Shown: in pieces, positions 1 through 6,289 of the stretch
Layout of the letters: every line of letters begins with the position of its first letter
Numbering within the stretch: position 1 is the first letter of the stretch
From: JBFGCT01 sp041581055
GTDB taxonomy: Bacteria; Actinomycetota; Acidimicrobiia; Acidimicrobiales; Ilumatobacteraceae
Reading direction: 5' to 3'
Length of the DNA stretch: 17,288 nucleotides
NCBI GenBank assembly: GCA_041581055.1
Contig: JBFGCT010000081.1
Coordinates: 1-17,288, forward strand
Translations under genes and position numbers: made by a program
Notes under the pieces: generated by a model
Databases searched by the model: none
What the model saw: the letters and a program-made list of their open reading frames with translations, nothing else
What the model was told of the DNA's origin: nothing

Positions 1-11
1 GCGGCGGCAGG

Positions 12-17
12 TAGCCT
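12..17 (+). promoter_or_regulatory. Possible leaderless -10 box (TAGCCT)
   Basis: TAGCCT ends nine bases before the ATG at 27, so transcription would start at or next to the start codon. No Shine-Dalgarno stands in front of that ATG. The -35 region would lie outside the window, so only half of the promoter can be judged. Confidence 0.35.
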
Positions 18-26
18 CGTCGCCCG

Positions 27-2579
27 ATGGGCCGGAACGACGCCAACGCGACACCGGGTCCGGCGCGTTCGGTCGACCGGTCGCAGGGCCTCGGCATGCG
101 GCTCGCCGCGGCCTTCGTCGTCGGCTTCGTCGGGCTGTCGTTGGAGATCGCCTACACACGGGTGATCTCGTTCAAGATCTTCTATTACTACACGTACTTC
201 GTCATCGGGCTGGCGCTCCTCGGGCTGGGCGCGGCGAGTGCGGCGCTCGCCCTGTCGGCACGGCTCCGGCGGCTCGACACGCTCGAGCTCGTGCGCCGGG
301 TGGCCCCGCTCGCCGGGCTGGTCGGCGCCGTCGCCTACGTCGTCGTCGCCCGCCTCCCGACCGACGCCAACCTGATCTGGTCAGGCGGCCGAGCCGACGC
401 GGCGGGCCAACTGGCGCGGTTGTTCGTCGTCTCGATCTCGCTGACCGCGGTGTTCTTCGGCGTCGGGTTGATCCTCGCCCGGCTGATCGTCGCCGAGGCG
501 CACGAGGTGCGCCGGCTGTACTTCTGGGACCTGTCCGGCGCGGCGTTGGGCTGTCTCACCGCGGTGCCGTTGCAGCAGACCGTCGGCCCGCCGGCGATGA
601 TCCTGTTCGCCAACGTCGTGCTCGTCGCGCTGGGGGTGGTCGTCACGTACCGGGTCGGCGCCCGGTTCGACCCGGCGACGATCGGCGTCGCCCTCGTCGC
701 CGTGCTGGCGACCGTCGGCGCGAGCACGTTCGACGTGCGCACCGACCAGAGCAAGACGCTGCGCGACAGCGACGTTGTGGTCGGCGGTGATTGGGGCGCG
801 GTCTTCCGCGTCGACGCCGTCGAGTTCACCGACCGAGTCTTCTTGCATCACGACGGGCTCCTCGGCTCGGCGATCTGGCGCTACGACGGCACCCCCGAGA
901 CGACGTCGCGGTTCGACACCGACAGCCGCCAACTACCGTTCGCCGCGTTGGGCCGGGCGCCCGAGCGCATCCTCATCATCGGCGCCGCCGGTGGCAACGA
1001 GATCCAGGCGGCGCTGACCTACGGCGTCGGGCACGTCGACGCGGTCGAGTTGAACCCGGTCACCGTCGGCCTGCTCGAGGACACGTTCGCCGACTACTCC
1101 GGCAACCTGACCGCCCGCGACGACGTCGACTACATCCAGGGGGACGGGCGGACGTTCCTCGCGAGGACCGACAGCGAGTACGACATCGTCTGGTTCGTCG
1201 CCCCCGACTCGTACGCCGCCTCGAACTCGGCGACGTCGGGGGCGTTCGTCCTGTCCGAGAGCTACCTCTACACCGAGGAGATGATCGCCGAGGCCTACGA
1301 GCACCTCACCCCCGACGGCATGGTGGTCACCCAATTCGGCGACTTCGACTTCGACACCCGCCCGACGCGCACCGCCCGCTATCTGGTGACCGCGCGCCAG
1401 GCGTTGGCCGGCGAGCAGGCCGATTTCGCGGCGCAGACCGCGCTGCTCGTCAACCGGGGCGAGACCGACTTCGAACGGTTCAGCACGATGCTGTTGTTCA
1501 AGACACCGCCGGACGGCGCCGTGTCCGACCGGGTGAGCGACGCGCTCGACCGGGTCACCGCGACCGACGCGTTGCATCTCCCGGACGGTTCGCTCCCCGG
1601 CGCCGGCATCACGACCGACCTGATCACCGGCTCGGATGCCGACGTCTCGGCGATCGTCGCGGGCTACGCCTACGACATCTCCTCGATCGACGACAACCGG
1701 CCGTTCTTCTGGCACTTCACACCGTTCGGCGACGTCCTCACCGACTGGAGCCGGTCGTACGAGGACTCCGAGATCGCGATCGGCGAGCGGCTGCTGATCG
1801 TGTTGATCATGATCTCCGTCGTCGTCGCCGCGCTGTTCCTGTGGCTGCCGTTCGCGGTGACCAGGCGGCGCGGCGCGAACGCGCCGGTGCCGGTTCCGGG
1901 TCGAAGCCGGATGTTCGCCTACTTCGCGGCGATCGGGCTCGGGTTCATGTTCATCGAGATCTCGATGATCCAGCGGTTCTCCCTGCTGCTCGGCTACCCG
2001 ACGCTGTCGCTGTCGGTCTCGCTCTTCACGCTGCTGCTGGCGACGGCGATCGGCGCGCGGTTCTCCGGGCGGATCGGGGCGCGGCCGCGGGTCGGGCTGC
2101 CGGCCGCGGTCGGGGCGCTGTTCGCGGTCACGCTGGTGTACCTGCTGCTCAGCGACGCGGTCACCGACGTCGCGTTGGCCTGGACCCAACCGTTGCGCAT
2201 CGCGCTCGTCGTCGTGATGCTGCTGCCGGTCGGCGTCGCGCTCGGCGTGTTCCTCCCCGCCGGGATCGACCGGGCGACCGCGTTGACCGCCGCGGCCCCC
2301 GGCAGCGACGAGGGGCGTTTCGTCGCGTGGTGCTGGGCGGTGAACGGCTTCTTCTCGGTGATCGGCGCGTCGAGCACGACGGTCGCGTCGATGACGTTCG
2401 GTTTCGACCGGACGGTGTTGTTCGGACTCGCCCTGTACCTGGTCGCGCTCGCCGCGATGCTGGCGGGGCGGGTCGCCGCCGTGCCGGGCACGCCGACGGG
2501 CGAAGTGGCCGCCCCGGCGATCGACGCGGCGGCGGGGGATCCGATCGGTGCGGCGCTGCGCGTCGAGGGCGTGAGCTGA
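27..2579 (+). CDS. Multi-pass membrane protein with spermidine-synthase-like domain
   Basis: 850-residue integral membrane protein with three parts. Residues about 25-235 are hydrophobic (roughly six to seven helices, e.g. 25-45, 55-78, 132-155, 190-208, 217-235). Residues about 240-585 form a soluble Rossmann-type domain resembling polyamine aminopropyltransferases: nucleotide-loop motif GAAGGNE at 319-325 and an acidic residue, Glu341, at the end of the next strand (DAVELN). From about 589 on there are again several helices, including a FIEISMIQRF segment typical of bacterial membrane-bound spermidine-synthase-like proteins. Where true spermidine synthases carry the catalytic Asp region, this one reads VAPDSYAASN, so aminopropyl transfer is doubtful and the substrate is unknown. 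ATG at 27 is the first start and fits a leaderless promoter; Met24, just before the first helix, is an alternative. It converges on the HIT gene with a 15-base gap. Confidence 0.85.
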   Translation: MGRNDANATPGPARSVDRSQGLGMRLAAAFVVGFVGLSLEIAYTRVISFKIFYYYTYFVIGLALLGLGAASAALALSARLRRLDTLELVRRVAPLAGLVGAVAYVVVARLPTDANLIWSGGRADAAGQLARLFVVSISLTAVFFGVGLILARLIVAEAHEVRRLYFWDLSGAALGCLTAVPLQQTVGPPAMILFANVVLVALGVVVTYRVGARFDPATIGVALVAVLATVGASTFDVRTDQSKTLRDSDVVVGGDWGAVFRVDAVEFTDRVFLHHDGLLGSAIWRYDGTPETTSRFDTDSRQLPFAALGRAPERILIIGAAGGNEIQAALTYGVGHVDAVELNPVTVGLLEDTFADYSGNLTARDDVDYIQGDGRTFLARTDSEYDIVWFVAPDSYAASNSATSGAFVLSESYLYTEEMIAEAYEHLTPDGMVVTQFGDFDFDTRPTRTARYLVTARQALAGEQADFAAQTALLVNRGETDFERFSTMLLFKTPPDGAVSDRVSDALDRVTATDALHLPDGSLPGAGITTDLITGSDADVSAIVAGYAYDISSIDDNRPFFWHFTPFGDVLTDWSRSYEDSEIAIGERLLIVLIMISVVVAALFLWLPFAVTRRRGANAPVPVPGRSRMFAYFAAIGLGFMFIEISMIQRFSLLLGYPTLSLSVSLFTLLLATAIGARFSGRIGARPRVGLPAAVGALFAVTLVYLLLSDAVTDVALAWTQPLRIALVVVMLLPVGVALGVFLPAGIDRATALTAAAPGSDEGRFVAWCWAVNGFFSVIGASSTTVASMTFGFDRTVLFGLALYLVALAAMLAGRVAAVPGTPTGEVAAPAIDAAAGDPIGAALRVEGVS

Positions 2580-2594
2580 CCGAGGCCGGCGATC

Positions 2595-2927
2595 TCAGCC
2601 CGGCGGCCAACCCATCTGCCTGCCACTGAGGATGTGGAAGTGCAGGTGGTCGACGCTCTGGCCGGCGTGGTCGCCGCTGTTGACGACGAGCCGGTGGCCG
2701 GCGGGCTCGGCGACGAGTCCGATCACGTGGGCGACCTCGGCGAGCATCGCCACCGAGGCGTCGTTCGGGAGCTCCACGATGCCGGGGGCGTGAACTGTCG
2801 GGACGACGAGGACGTGCACCGGCGCCTGCGGGTTGAGGTCGTGGAACGCGACGGCGGTCTCGCTGCGGTACGCCTCGTCGGCCGGAATCTCGCGCCGCAC
2901 GATCTTGCAGAAGATGCAGTCATCCAC
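2595..2927 (-). CDS. HIT-family (histidine triad) nucleotide hydrolase/transferase
   Basis: 110-residue cytosolic HIT protein of the HINT type, of usual length for the family. Seen: CIFCKI at 4-9 with a Cys-x-x-Cys zinc-type pair, the FHDLNPQAPVHVLVVP block at 28-43, Asn83 in VVNSGDHAGQ, and the histidine triad HLHFH at 94-98, where His96 is expected to be the nucleophile. The GWPPG tail is also typical. Family members hydrolyse purine nucleoside phosphoramidates or AMP-lysine adducts; the physiological substrate is not evident here. The ATG start gives the canonical MDDCIFCKI beginning. The gene lies 91 bases downstream of the TetR gene on the same strand; co-transcription is possible but not shown, since a hairpin and a weak promoter-like sequence lie between them. 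Confidence 0.95.
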   Translation of the reverse strand: MDDCIFCKIVRREIPADEAYRSETAVAFHDLNPQAPVHVLVVPTVHAPGIVELPNDASVAMLAEVAHVIGLVAEPAGHRLVVNSGDHAGQSVDHLHFHILSGRQMGWPPG

Positions 2928-2955
2928 GATCCCGTCAACCTCCCGTCGGTCACTC

Positions 2956-2972
2956 CGCCGCCGGTTGCGGCG
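2956..2972 (-). terminator. Small GC hairpin between TetR and HIT genes
   Basis: CGCCGC and GCGGCG form a six-base-pair stem around a five-base loop in the 91-base gap downstream of the TetR stop. There is no T-run on either strand, so this may only slow transcription or be chance in G+C-rich DNA. Confidence 0.22.
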
Positions 2973-2980
2973 AGGATCGC

Positions 2981-3010
2981 ACTGTACGCCAAGGCCGGCG
3001 GCGGTGTCGA
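2981..3010 (-). promoter_or_regulatory. Possible HIT gene promoter
   Basis: Read on the minus strand, TCGACA (3010-3005) and TACAGT (2986-2981) are 18 bases apart, upstream of the HIT start at 2927. The -35 half overlaps the region just before the TetR stop codon. The match to consensus is fair, and no other promoter for the HIT gene stands out. Confidence 0.25.
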
Positions 3011-3018
3011 CGCCCGGC

Positions 3019-3639
3019 TCAGCCGCCGTCGCCGGTGATCTCCGGGGACTCGCCGCGCGACAACGCCTCGTAGAGCACGGTCCAGGCCCAGGCCGCGACG
3101 TCGCCGGCGAGTTCGGAGCGCACGCCGTGCTCGGCGGTCATGCGATGCCACGTCCGTCCGCTGGCGATCGTGCGCAGAATGTGCGCGGTCGCCTCCCTGG
3201 TCTCGGCGTCGAGGTCGGGGCGGACCTCGGCCAAGGTCGCCCGGACGGCGTCGAGCGTCGGGTCGGGTCGGTTGAGGCGGCGCACGCCCTCGGAGACCTG
3301 CGCCATCTCCAATTGGAAGGCCGCGTTGGCGACGTTGCCCTGCGCGGCCCACGTCGCGGCGTAGTGGCGGATCGCCGCCGGCACCCGCTCGAAGTCGTCC
3401 GGCACTGCGACCGGGCTGCTGTCGACGCCGGCCCGGTTCATCCGTTCGGTGAGCGCGCGGATCAACGCCTCCCGATTCTCGAAGTAGTTGTACAAGGTGC
3501 GGTGCGACACGCCGGCGCGATCGGCAACCGCCTGCAACGAGATGTTCGTCACTCCGTGCTCGACGACCTCGTCGGCGAACGCGAGCAGGATCGCGTCGCG
3601 CGCGACCTGTTTCTGACGCTCCCGGAGCGACTCGGCCAT
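3019..3639 (-). CDS. TetR/AcrR-family transcriptional regulator
   Basis: 206-residue dimeric DNA-binding repressor type. The N-terminal helix-turn-helix is clear: residues about 32-60 contain ISLQAVADRAGVSHRTLYNYF, with the TLYNYF recognition-helix signature of TetR proteins. Residues 70-206 are the helical ligand-binding/dimer domain, where no family-specific ligand is recognisable. The frame stays open far upstream, but family alignment puts the start at the ATG at 3637-3639 (MAESLRERQKQ). That ATG lies six bases after a TATACT -10 box, giving an almost leaderless mRNA with no Shine-Dalgarno. The gene is divergent from the membrane protein/PEP-swivel pair and shares a 108-base control region with repeats, so it most likely represses itself and that pair. 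Confidence 0.93.
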   Translation of the reverse strand: MAESLRERQKQVARDAILLAFADEVVEHGVTNISLQAVADRAGVSHRTLYNYFENREALIRALTERMNRAGVDSSPVAVPDDFERVPAAIRHYAATWAAQGNVANAAFQLEMAQVSEGVRRLNRPDPTLDAVRATLAEVRPDLDAETREATAHILRTIASGRTWHRMTAEHGVRSELAGDVAAWAWTVLYEALSRGESPEITGDGG

Positions 3640-3645
3640 GCACTG

Positions 3646-3674
3646 AGTATAGCACCCAAGAATAACTTGCACAA
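3646..3674 (-). promoter_or_regulatory. TetR gene promoter (leaderless)
   Basis: On the minus strand TTGTGC (3674-3669), a 17-base spacer and TATACT (3651-3646) form a good sigma-70-type promoter. The predicted start of transcription coincides with the TetR ATG at 3639. The spacer and -35 lie inside the repeat cluster at 3657-3692, so a bound repressor would block it. Confidence 0.55.
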
Positions 3675-3692
3675 AATACGCAAGAATGTTAT
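3657..3692. promoter_or_regulatory. Candidate TetR operator in divergent control region
   Basis: This AT-richer patch contains three overlapping repeats. CTTGC (3666-3670) and GCAAG (3680-3684) form an inverted repeat with a nine-base spacer. ATAAC (3662-3666) and GTTAT (3688-3692) form a second one around nearly the same centre. CAAGAAT occurs as a direct repeat at 3657-3663 and 3681-3687. The patch covers promoter elements of both divergent genes. TetR proteins typically bind such imperfect palindromes near their own promoter; the assignment here is by position. Confidence 0.5.
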
Positions 3693-3695
3693 GGA
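3667..3695 (+). promoter_or_regulatory. Probable promoter of membrane protein/PEP-swivel operon
   Basis: TTGCAC (3667-3672), a 17-base spacer and TATGGA (3690-3695) form a plausible promoter reading right. It overlaps the candidate operator and the opposing TetR promoter. The leader to the ATG at 3748 would be about 45 bases. Confidence 0.38.
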
Positions 3696-3735
3696 TACTG
3701 CATCGGGATGGTGTCCCGACCACCCGTTGCTGACC

Positions 3736-3742
3736 AAGGAGG
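3736..3742 (+). promoter_or_regulatory. Strong ribosome binding site (AAGGAGG)
   Basis: AAGGAGG stands five bases before the ATG at 3748 and fixes that start, although the same reading frame stays open for about 900 bases upstream. Confidence 0.8.
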
Positions 3743-3747
3743 AAGCG

Positions 3748-4494
3748 ATGACCAGGACCGAGACCGCGCCAGCCGCGGCCGTGCGGCGCGAGACGGCACC
3801 TCGCCCCACGCGATCGACCGACGAGCATCAGGCGGTCAAGCCCGCGCCGAACGAGCGCGTCGGCGGCGTGCTCGGGCTGACGGGCGCAGCCGTGATGATC
3901 GCCGGGGCGGTGTGCCACAACGCGTTCGGGGCCGACCTGTTCGCCGTCATGCTGTCGACCGATCGGGCCGAGATCGAGAGCAACCTGACCGACGTCGCCG
4001 AGCATCGGACTCCGTTGATGGTCGGCTTGTGGCTGTGGGTCGTCGGAGCGTCGCTGATGTGCGCCGGCGGCACGCTGCTCGCGCGCCGCACGATGGGCGC
4101 CTGGTCGACCATCGCGAGATGGGGGTTCGCGGCGGCGACCGGCGCCGTCATCGTGTTCTTCACGGCGATGATGGCGATCGTCGAGGGCGTCGCGCCGGCG
4201 CACGCCGCCGGCGAGGACGTCATCACGCTCGCCACGGCGATCGGCTACGGGGCGGTGACCGCCGACTCGATCGCGACGGCGCTGATCCTCGGGCTGGGCT
4301 ACGCCGCGGCGGTCTACTCCGCACGGGAGACGTGGGCGCCGAGTTGGTTGGTCAAGCTCGCCACGACGTCGATCGTGGTCTCGATCGCGTCGCTCATCCT
4401 GTATCGGTCGGCCGACTTCGCGTTCGTCGTCGTCATCGTCGGCTTCGTCACCGTGATCGCCACCGGCATCACCGCGGTGCGTCATGCCGACTGA
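3748..4494 (+). CDS. Six-helix integral membrane protein of unknown function
   Basis: 248 residues. The first 37 or so are hydrophilic, charged and Pro/Ala-rich, likely cytoplasmic. Hydrophobic segments follow at about 39-60, 90-112, 122-146, 163-190, 203-219 and 223-244. The loop between helices one and two (about 61-88, DLFAVMLSTDRAEIESNL) is acidic and polar. I recognise no transport or enzyme motif and cannot name a family. The start is set by a strong Shine-Dalgarno. The gene is divergent from the TetR gene and its end overlaps the next gene by 11 bases, so both are probably made from one TetR-controlled mRNA. TetR-flanking small membrane proteins are often efflux or stress proteins, but nothing in this sequence proves that. 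Confidence 0.8.
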   Translation: MTRTETAPAAAVRRETAPRPTRSTDEHQAVKPAPNERVGGVLGLTGAAVMIAGAVCHNAFGADLFAVMLSTDRAEIESNLTDVAEHRTPLMVGLWLWVVGASLMCAGGTLLARRTMGAWSTIARWGFAAATGAVIVFFTAMMAIVEGVAPAHAAGEDVITLATAIGYGAVTADSIATALILGLGYAAAVYSARETWAPSWLVKLATTSIVVSIASLILYRSADFAFVVVIVGFVTVIATGITAVRHAD

Positions 4495-6220
4495 CCAATG
4501 CCGCCAGCGCACGACCGAGCCCGCTTCGACGTCGATCGAGCCTCGCCGCCCGGAGTTCGAGGTTCCCGACGGCACCTGGACCAAGGACGCCGCGCACACC
4601 GGTTCGCTGGCCAGCCCGTTCCTGGCGTCGATGGGTGGCGGGCTGACCGACACCTTCTCCTCGCTCGCCGAGCGCTTCGGGCTCTTGATCGACACCGTCG
4701 AGAGTCGAACGATCGGCTACGAGTCGTACATCCGCGTCGTGCCGCTCGGCGGGGGAGGAGGGTCGCGGAAGCCGCCGCCCGCGCCGATCATGTGGGCGCT
4801 GGTGCGGCTGCTTCCCGCGCTTCGGCGACGAACCGCGGCGGCGCGGCAGGCGTTCGAGTCGGGCGTGCTCGACGGGCTCCCTGGGCGATGGGAGAACGAG
4901 TGGAAGACCGAGTTTCGGGCCCGCAACGAAGCGCAGCGCGCCGTCGACCTCGTGCCGCTCGACGACCGGGCGTTGCTCGACGCGTTGGCGTCGGCGCGCA
5001 CCCTGCTGGCCGACGGCACCCGCGTGCACTTCGACCTCTTCATGCCGTACCTGGTCGGCCTGCACGGCCTGGTCGCCGAGTGCGAGCGCGCGCTCGGCTG
5101 GGACACCGCGCAGACGATGCGGCTGCTGACCGGCCACTCGGTCGCCTCGTCGGCGCCGACGGGAGCGCTGCAGGACGTCGCCCGCTCGGCGGCGGCGCGT
5201 CCCGCGGCCGCCGCGGCGATCGCCGACCGCTCGCCGGGAGTCGGCGACCGGCTGCACGCGGTCGCCCCCGACGTCGGGCGAGCGCTGGATGACTGGGTGC
5301 GGGAGTGGGGCCATCGCACCCTCGACCACGAGCCCGCCGCCCCCACGTTCGCCGAGCAGCCCGAACTCGTCGCCCACCTCCTGCGCGAGTCGCTCACGCG
5401 GGTCGGACGCGCCGAGACGAGCGGCGGGACGGAGAACGCTTCGGCGTCAGCGTCGCTCGCCGAGGCTCGGCGGCGGTTGGCGGGGGACGACCGCGAGCGG
5501 TTCGAGCGGGCGCTCGACGCGGCCCGCCGGGTGTCTCCACTCCGCGAGGACAACGTCCATCTCTGCGGCACGATGCCGATGGCGTCGGTCCGGCGCGTCG
5601 CGCTCGAGATCGGCCGCCGGCTGGCCGAACGGCGACAGCTCGCCGCCGCCGCCGACGTGTTCCTGTGCGCGCTCCCCGAGGTCGAGGCCGGGCTGCTCGG
5701 GGGCGCGTCCGACCTCCGCCCGACCGTCGAGCGGCGGCGGGCCGAGATGGCGTGGGTCGAGGAGCATCCGGGGCCTGAGCGGTACGGCGAGCCAGCCGGC
5801 GCCCCGCCGGACATGTCCGCGCTCCCGCGTCACGCCAGACGGATCAACCGCGCCCTGCTGTGGGCGATGGAGCAGGAGTTCAGCGGCGCGGTCGCCGGCA
5901 CAGCGGTGCGCGGCGTGGCGGCCAGCCCCGGCACGCACACCGGGCCGGTGCGGGTTGTCGTCGACGAGGACGACTTCTTCGACATCCAGGACGGCGACGT
6001 GCTGGTGTGCCGCATCACGACCACCTCGTGGGGTCCGCTGATGGGGGTCGCCGGGGCCATCGTGTGCGACTCGGGGGGCGCGTTCAGCCACACCGCCGTC
6101 ATCGCCCGCGAACTCGGTCTCCCCGCCGTGCTCGGGACCGGCAACGCCACCCACGTGCTGACGTCGGGTGAGATCGTGACCGTCGACGGCGGCGCCGGCG
6201 TCGTCGAACCAACCCCCTGA
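4484..6220 (+). CDS. PEP-utilizing swivel (phosphohistidine) domain protein lacking ATP-grasp
   Basis: 578-residue soluble protein. Residues about 485-575 form the mobile His domain of PEP synthase, pyruvate phosphate dikinase and rifampin phosphotransferase, with GVAASPGTHTGPVRVV at its beginning and the signature GGAFSHTAVIARELGLPAV. His536 is the expected phosphate carrier. Residues about 25-480 are largely helical and resemble the middle part of rifampin-phosphotransferase-like proteins: a WGHRTLDHEPAAP block near 280, an REDNVHL block near 352, and a long ADVFLCALPEVEAGLL helix. The N-terminal ATP-grasp domain that would load the histidine is absent, so the protein either needs a separate kinase partner or has another role. 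The two-subunit phenylphosphate synthase of Thauera is a known precedent for splitting these domains. The ATG overlaps the upstream gene by 11 bases without a Shine-Dalgarno, suggesting translational coupling. Confidence 0.85.
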   Translation: MPTDQCRQRTTEPASTSIEPRRPEFEVPDGTWTKDAAHTGSLASPFLASMGGGLTDTFSSLAERFGLLIDTVESRTIGYESYIRVVPLGGGGGSRKPPPAPIMWALVRLLPALRRRTAAARQAFESGVLDGLPGRWENEWKTEFRARNEAQRAVDLVPLDDRALLDALASARTLLADGTRVHFDLFMPYLVGLHGLVAECERALGWDTAQTMRLLTGHSVASSAPTGALQDVARSAAARPAAAAAIADRSPGVGDRLHAVAPDVGRALDDWVREWGHRTLDHEPAAPTFAEQPELVAHLLRESLTRVGRAETSGGTENASASASLAEARRRLAGDDRERFERALDAARRVSPLREDNVHLCGTMPMASVRRVALEIGRRLAERRQLAAAADVFLCALPEVEAGLLGGASDLRPTVERRRAEMAWVEEHPGPERYGEPAGAPPDMSALPRHARRINRALLWAMEQEFSGAVAGTAVRGVAASPGTHTGPVRVVVDEDDFFDIQDGDVLVCRITTTSWGPLMGVAGAIVCDSGGAFSHTAVIARELGLPAVLGTGNATHVLTSGEIVTVDGGAGVVEPTP

Positions 6221-6242
6221 GCGCGGTCGCCGTCGGCGCCGC

Positions 6243-6258
6243 CCCGCCTGGCAGCGGG
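6243..6258 (+). terminator. Weak hairpin after PEP-swivel gene
   Basis: CCCGC and GCGGG pair across a six-base loop in the 69-base gap before the monooxygenase gene. There is no T-run. It could mark the end of the TetR-linked transcript, since a new promoter-like box follows, but the stem is short. Confidence 0.22.
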
Positions 6259-6276
6259 ATCGATCGCGCCGTCTCC

Positions 6277-6282
6277 TAGGCT
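6277..6282 (+). promoter_or_regulatory. Possible leaderless -10 box (TAGGCT)
   Basis: TAGGCT ends seven bases before the GTG at 6290. No Shine-Dalgarno is present, so a leaderless start at this GTG is likely. No convincing -35 box is seen at the usual distance. Confidence 0.4.
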
Positions 6283-6289
6283 CGACGCG

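Noticed and set aside
2585..2604. GCCGG/CCGGC hairpin between the convergent first and HIT genes as a two-way terminator
   Set aside because: The stem is only five pairs with no T-run and overlaps the HIT stop codon; such stems are expected by chance in this composition.
791..2629. 612-codon plus-strand frame overlapping the first gene
   Set aside because: It is Arg-rich out-of-frame reading of the membrane protein gene without domain pattern.
2833..3747. Upstream extension of the membrane protein frame
   Set aside because: It is antisense to the HIT and TetR genes; AAGGAGG before the ATG at 3748 sets the start.
3640..4695. N-terminal extension of the TetR frame to a 558-residue protein
   Set aside because: The extra 352 residues are antisense to the membrane protein gene, and the TetR family start and the -10 box fix the ATG at 3639.
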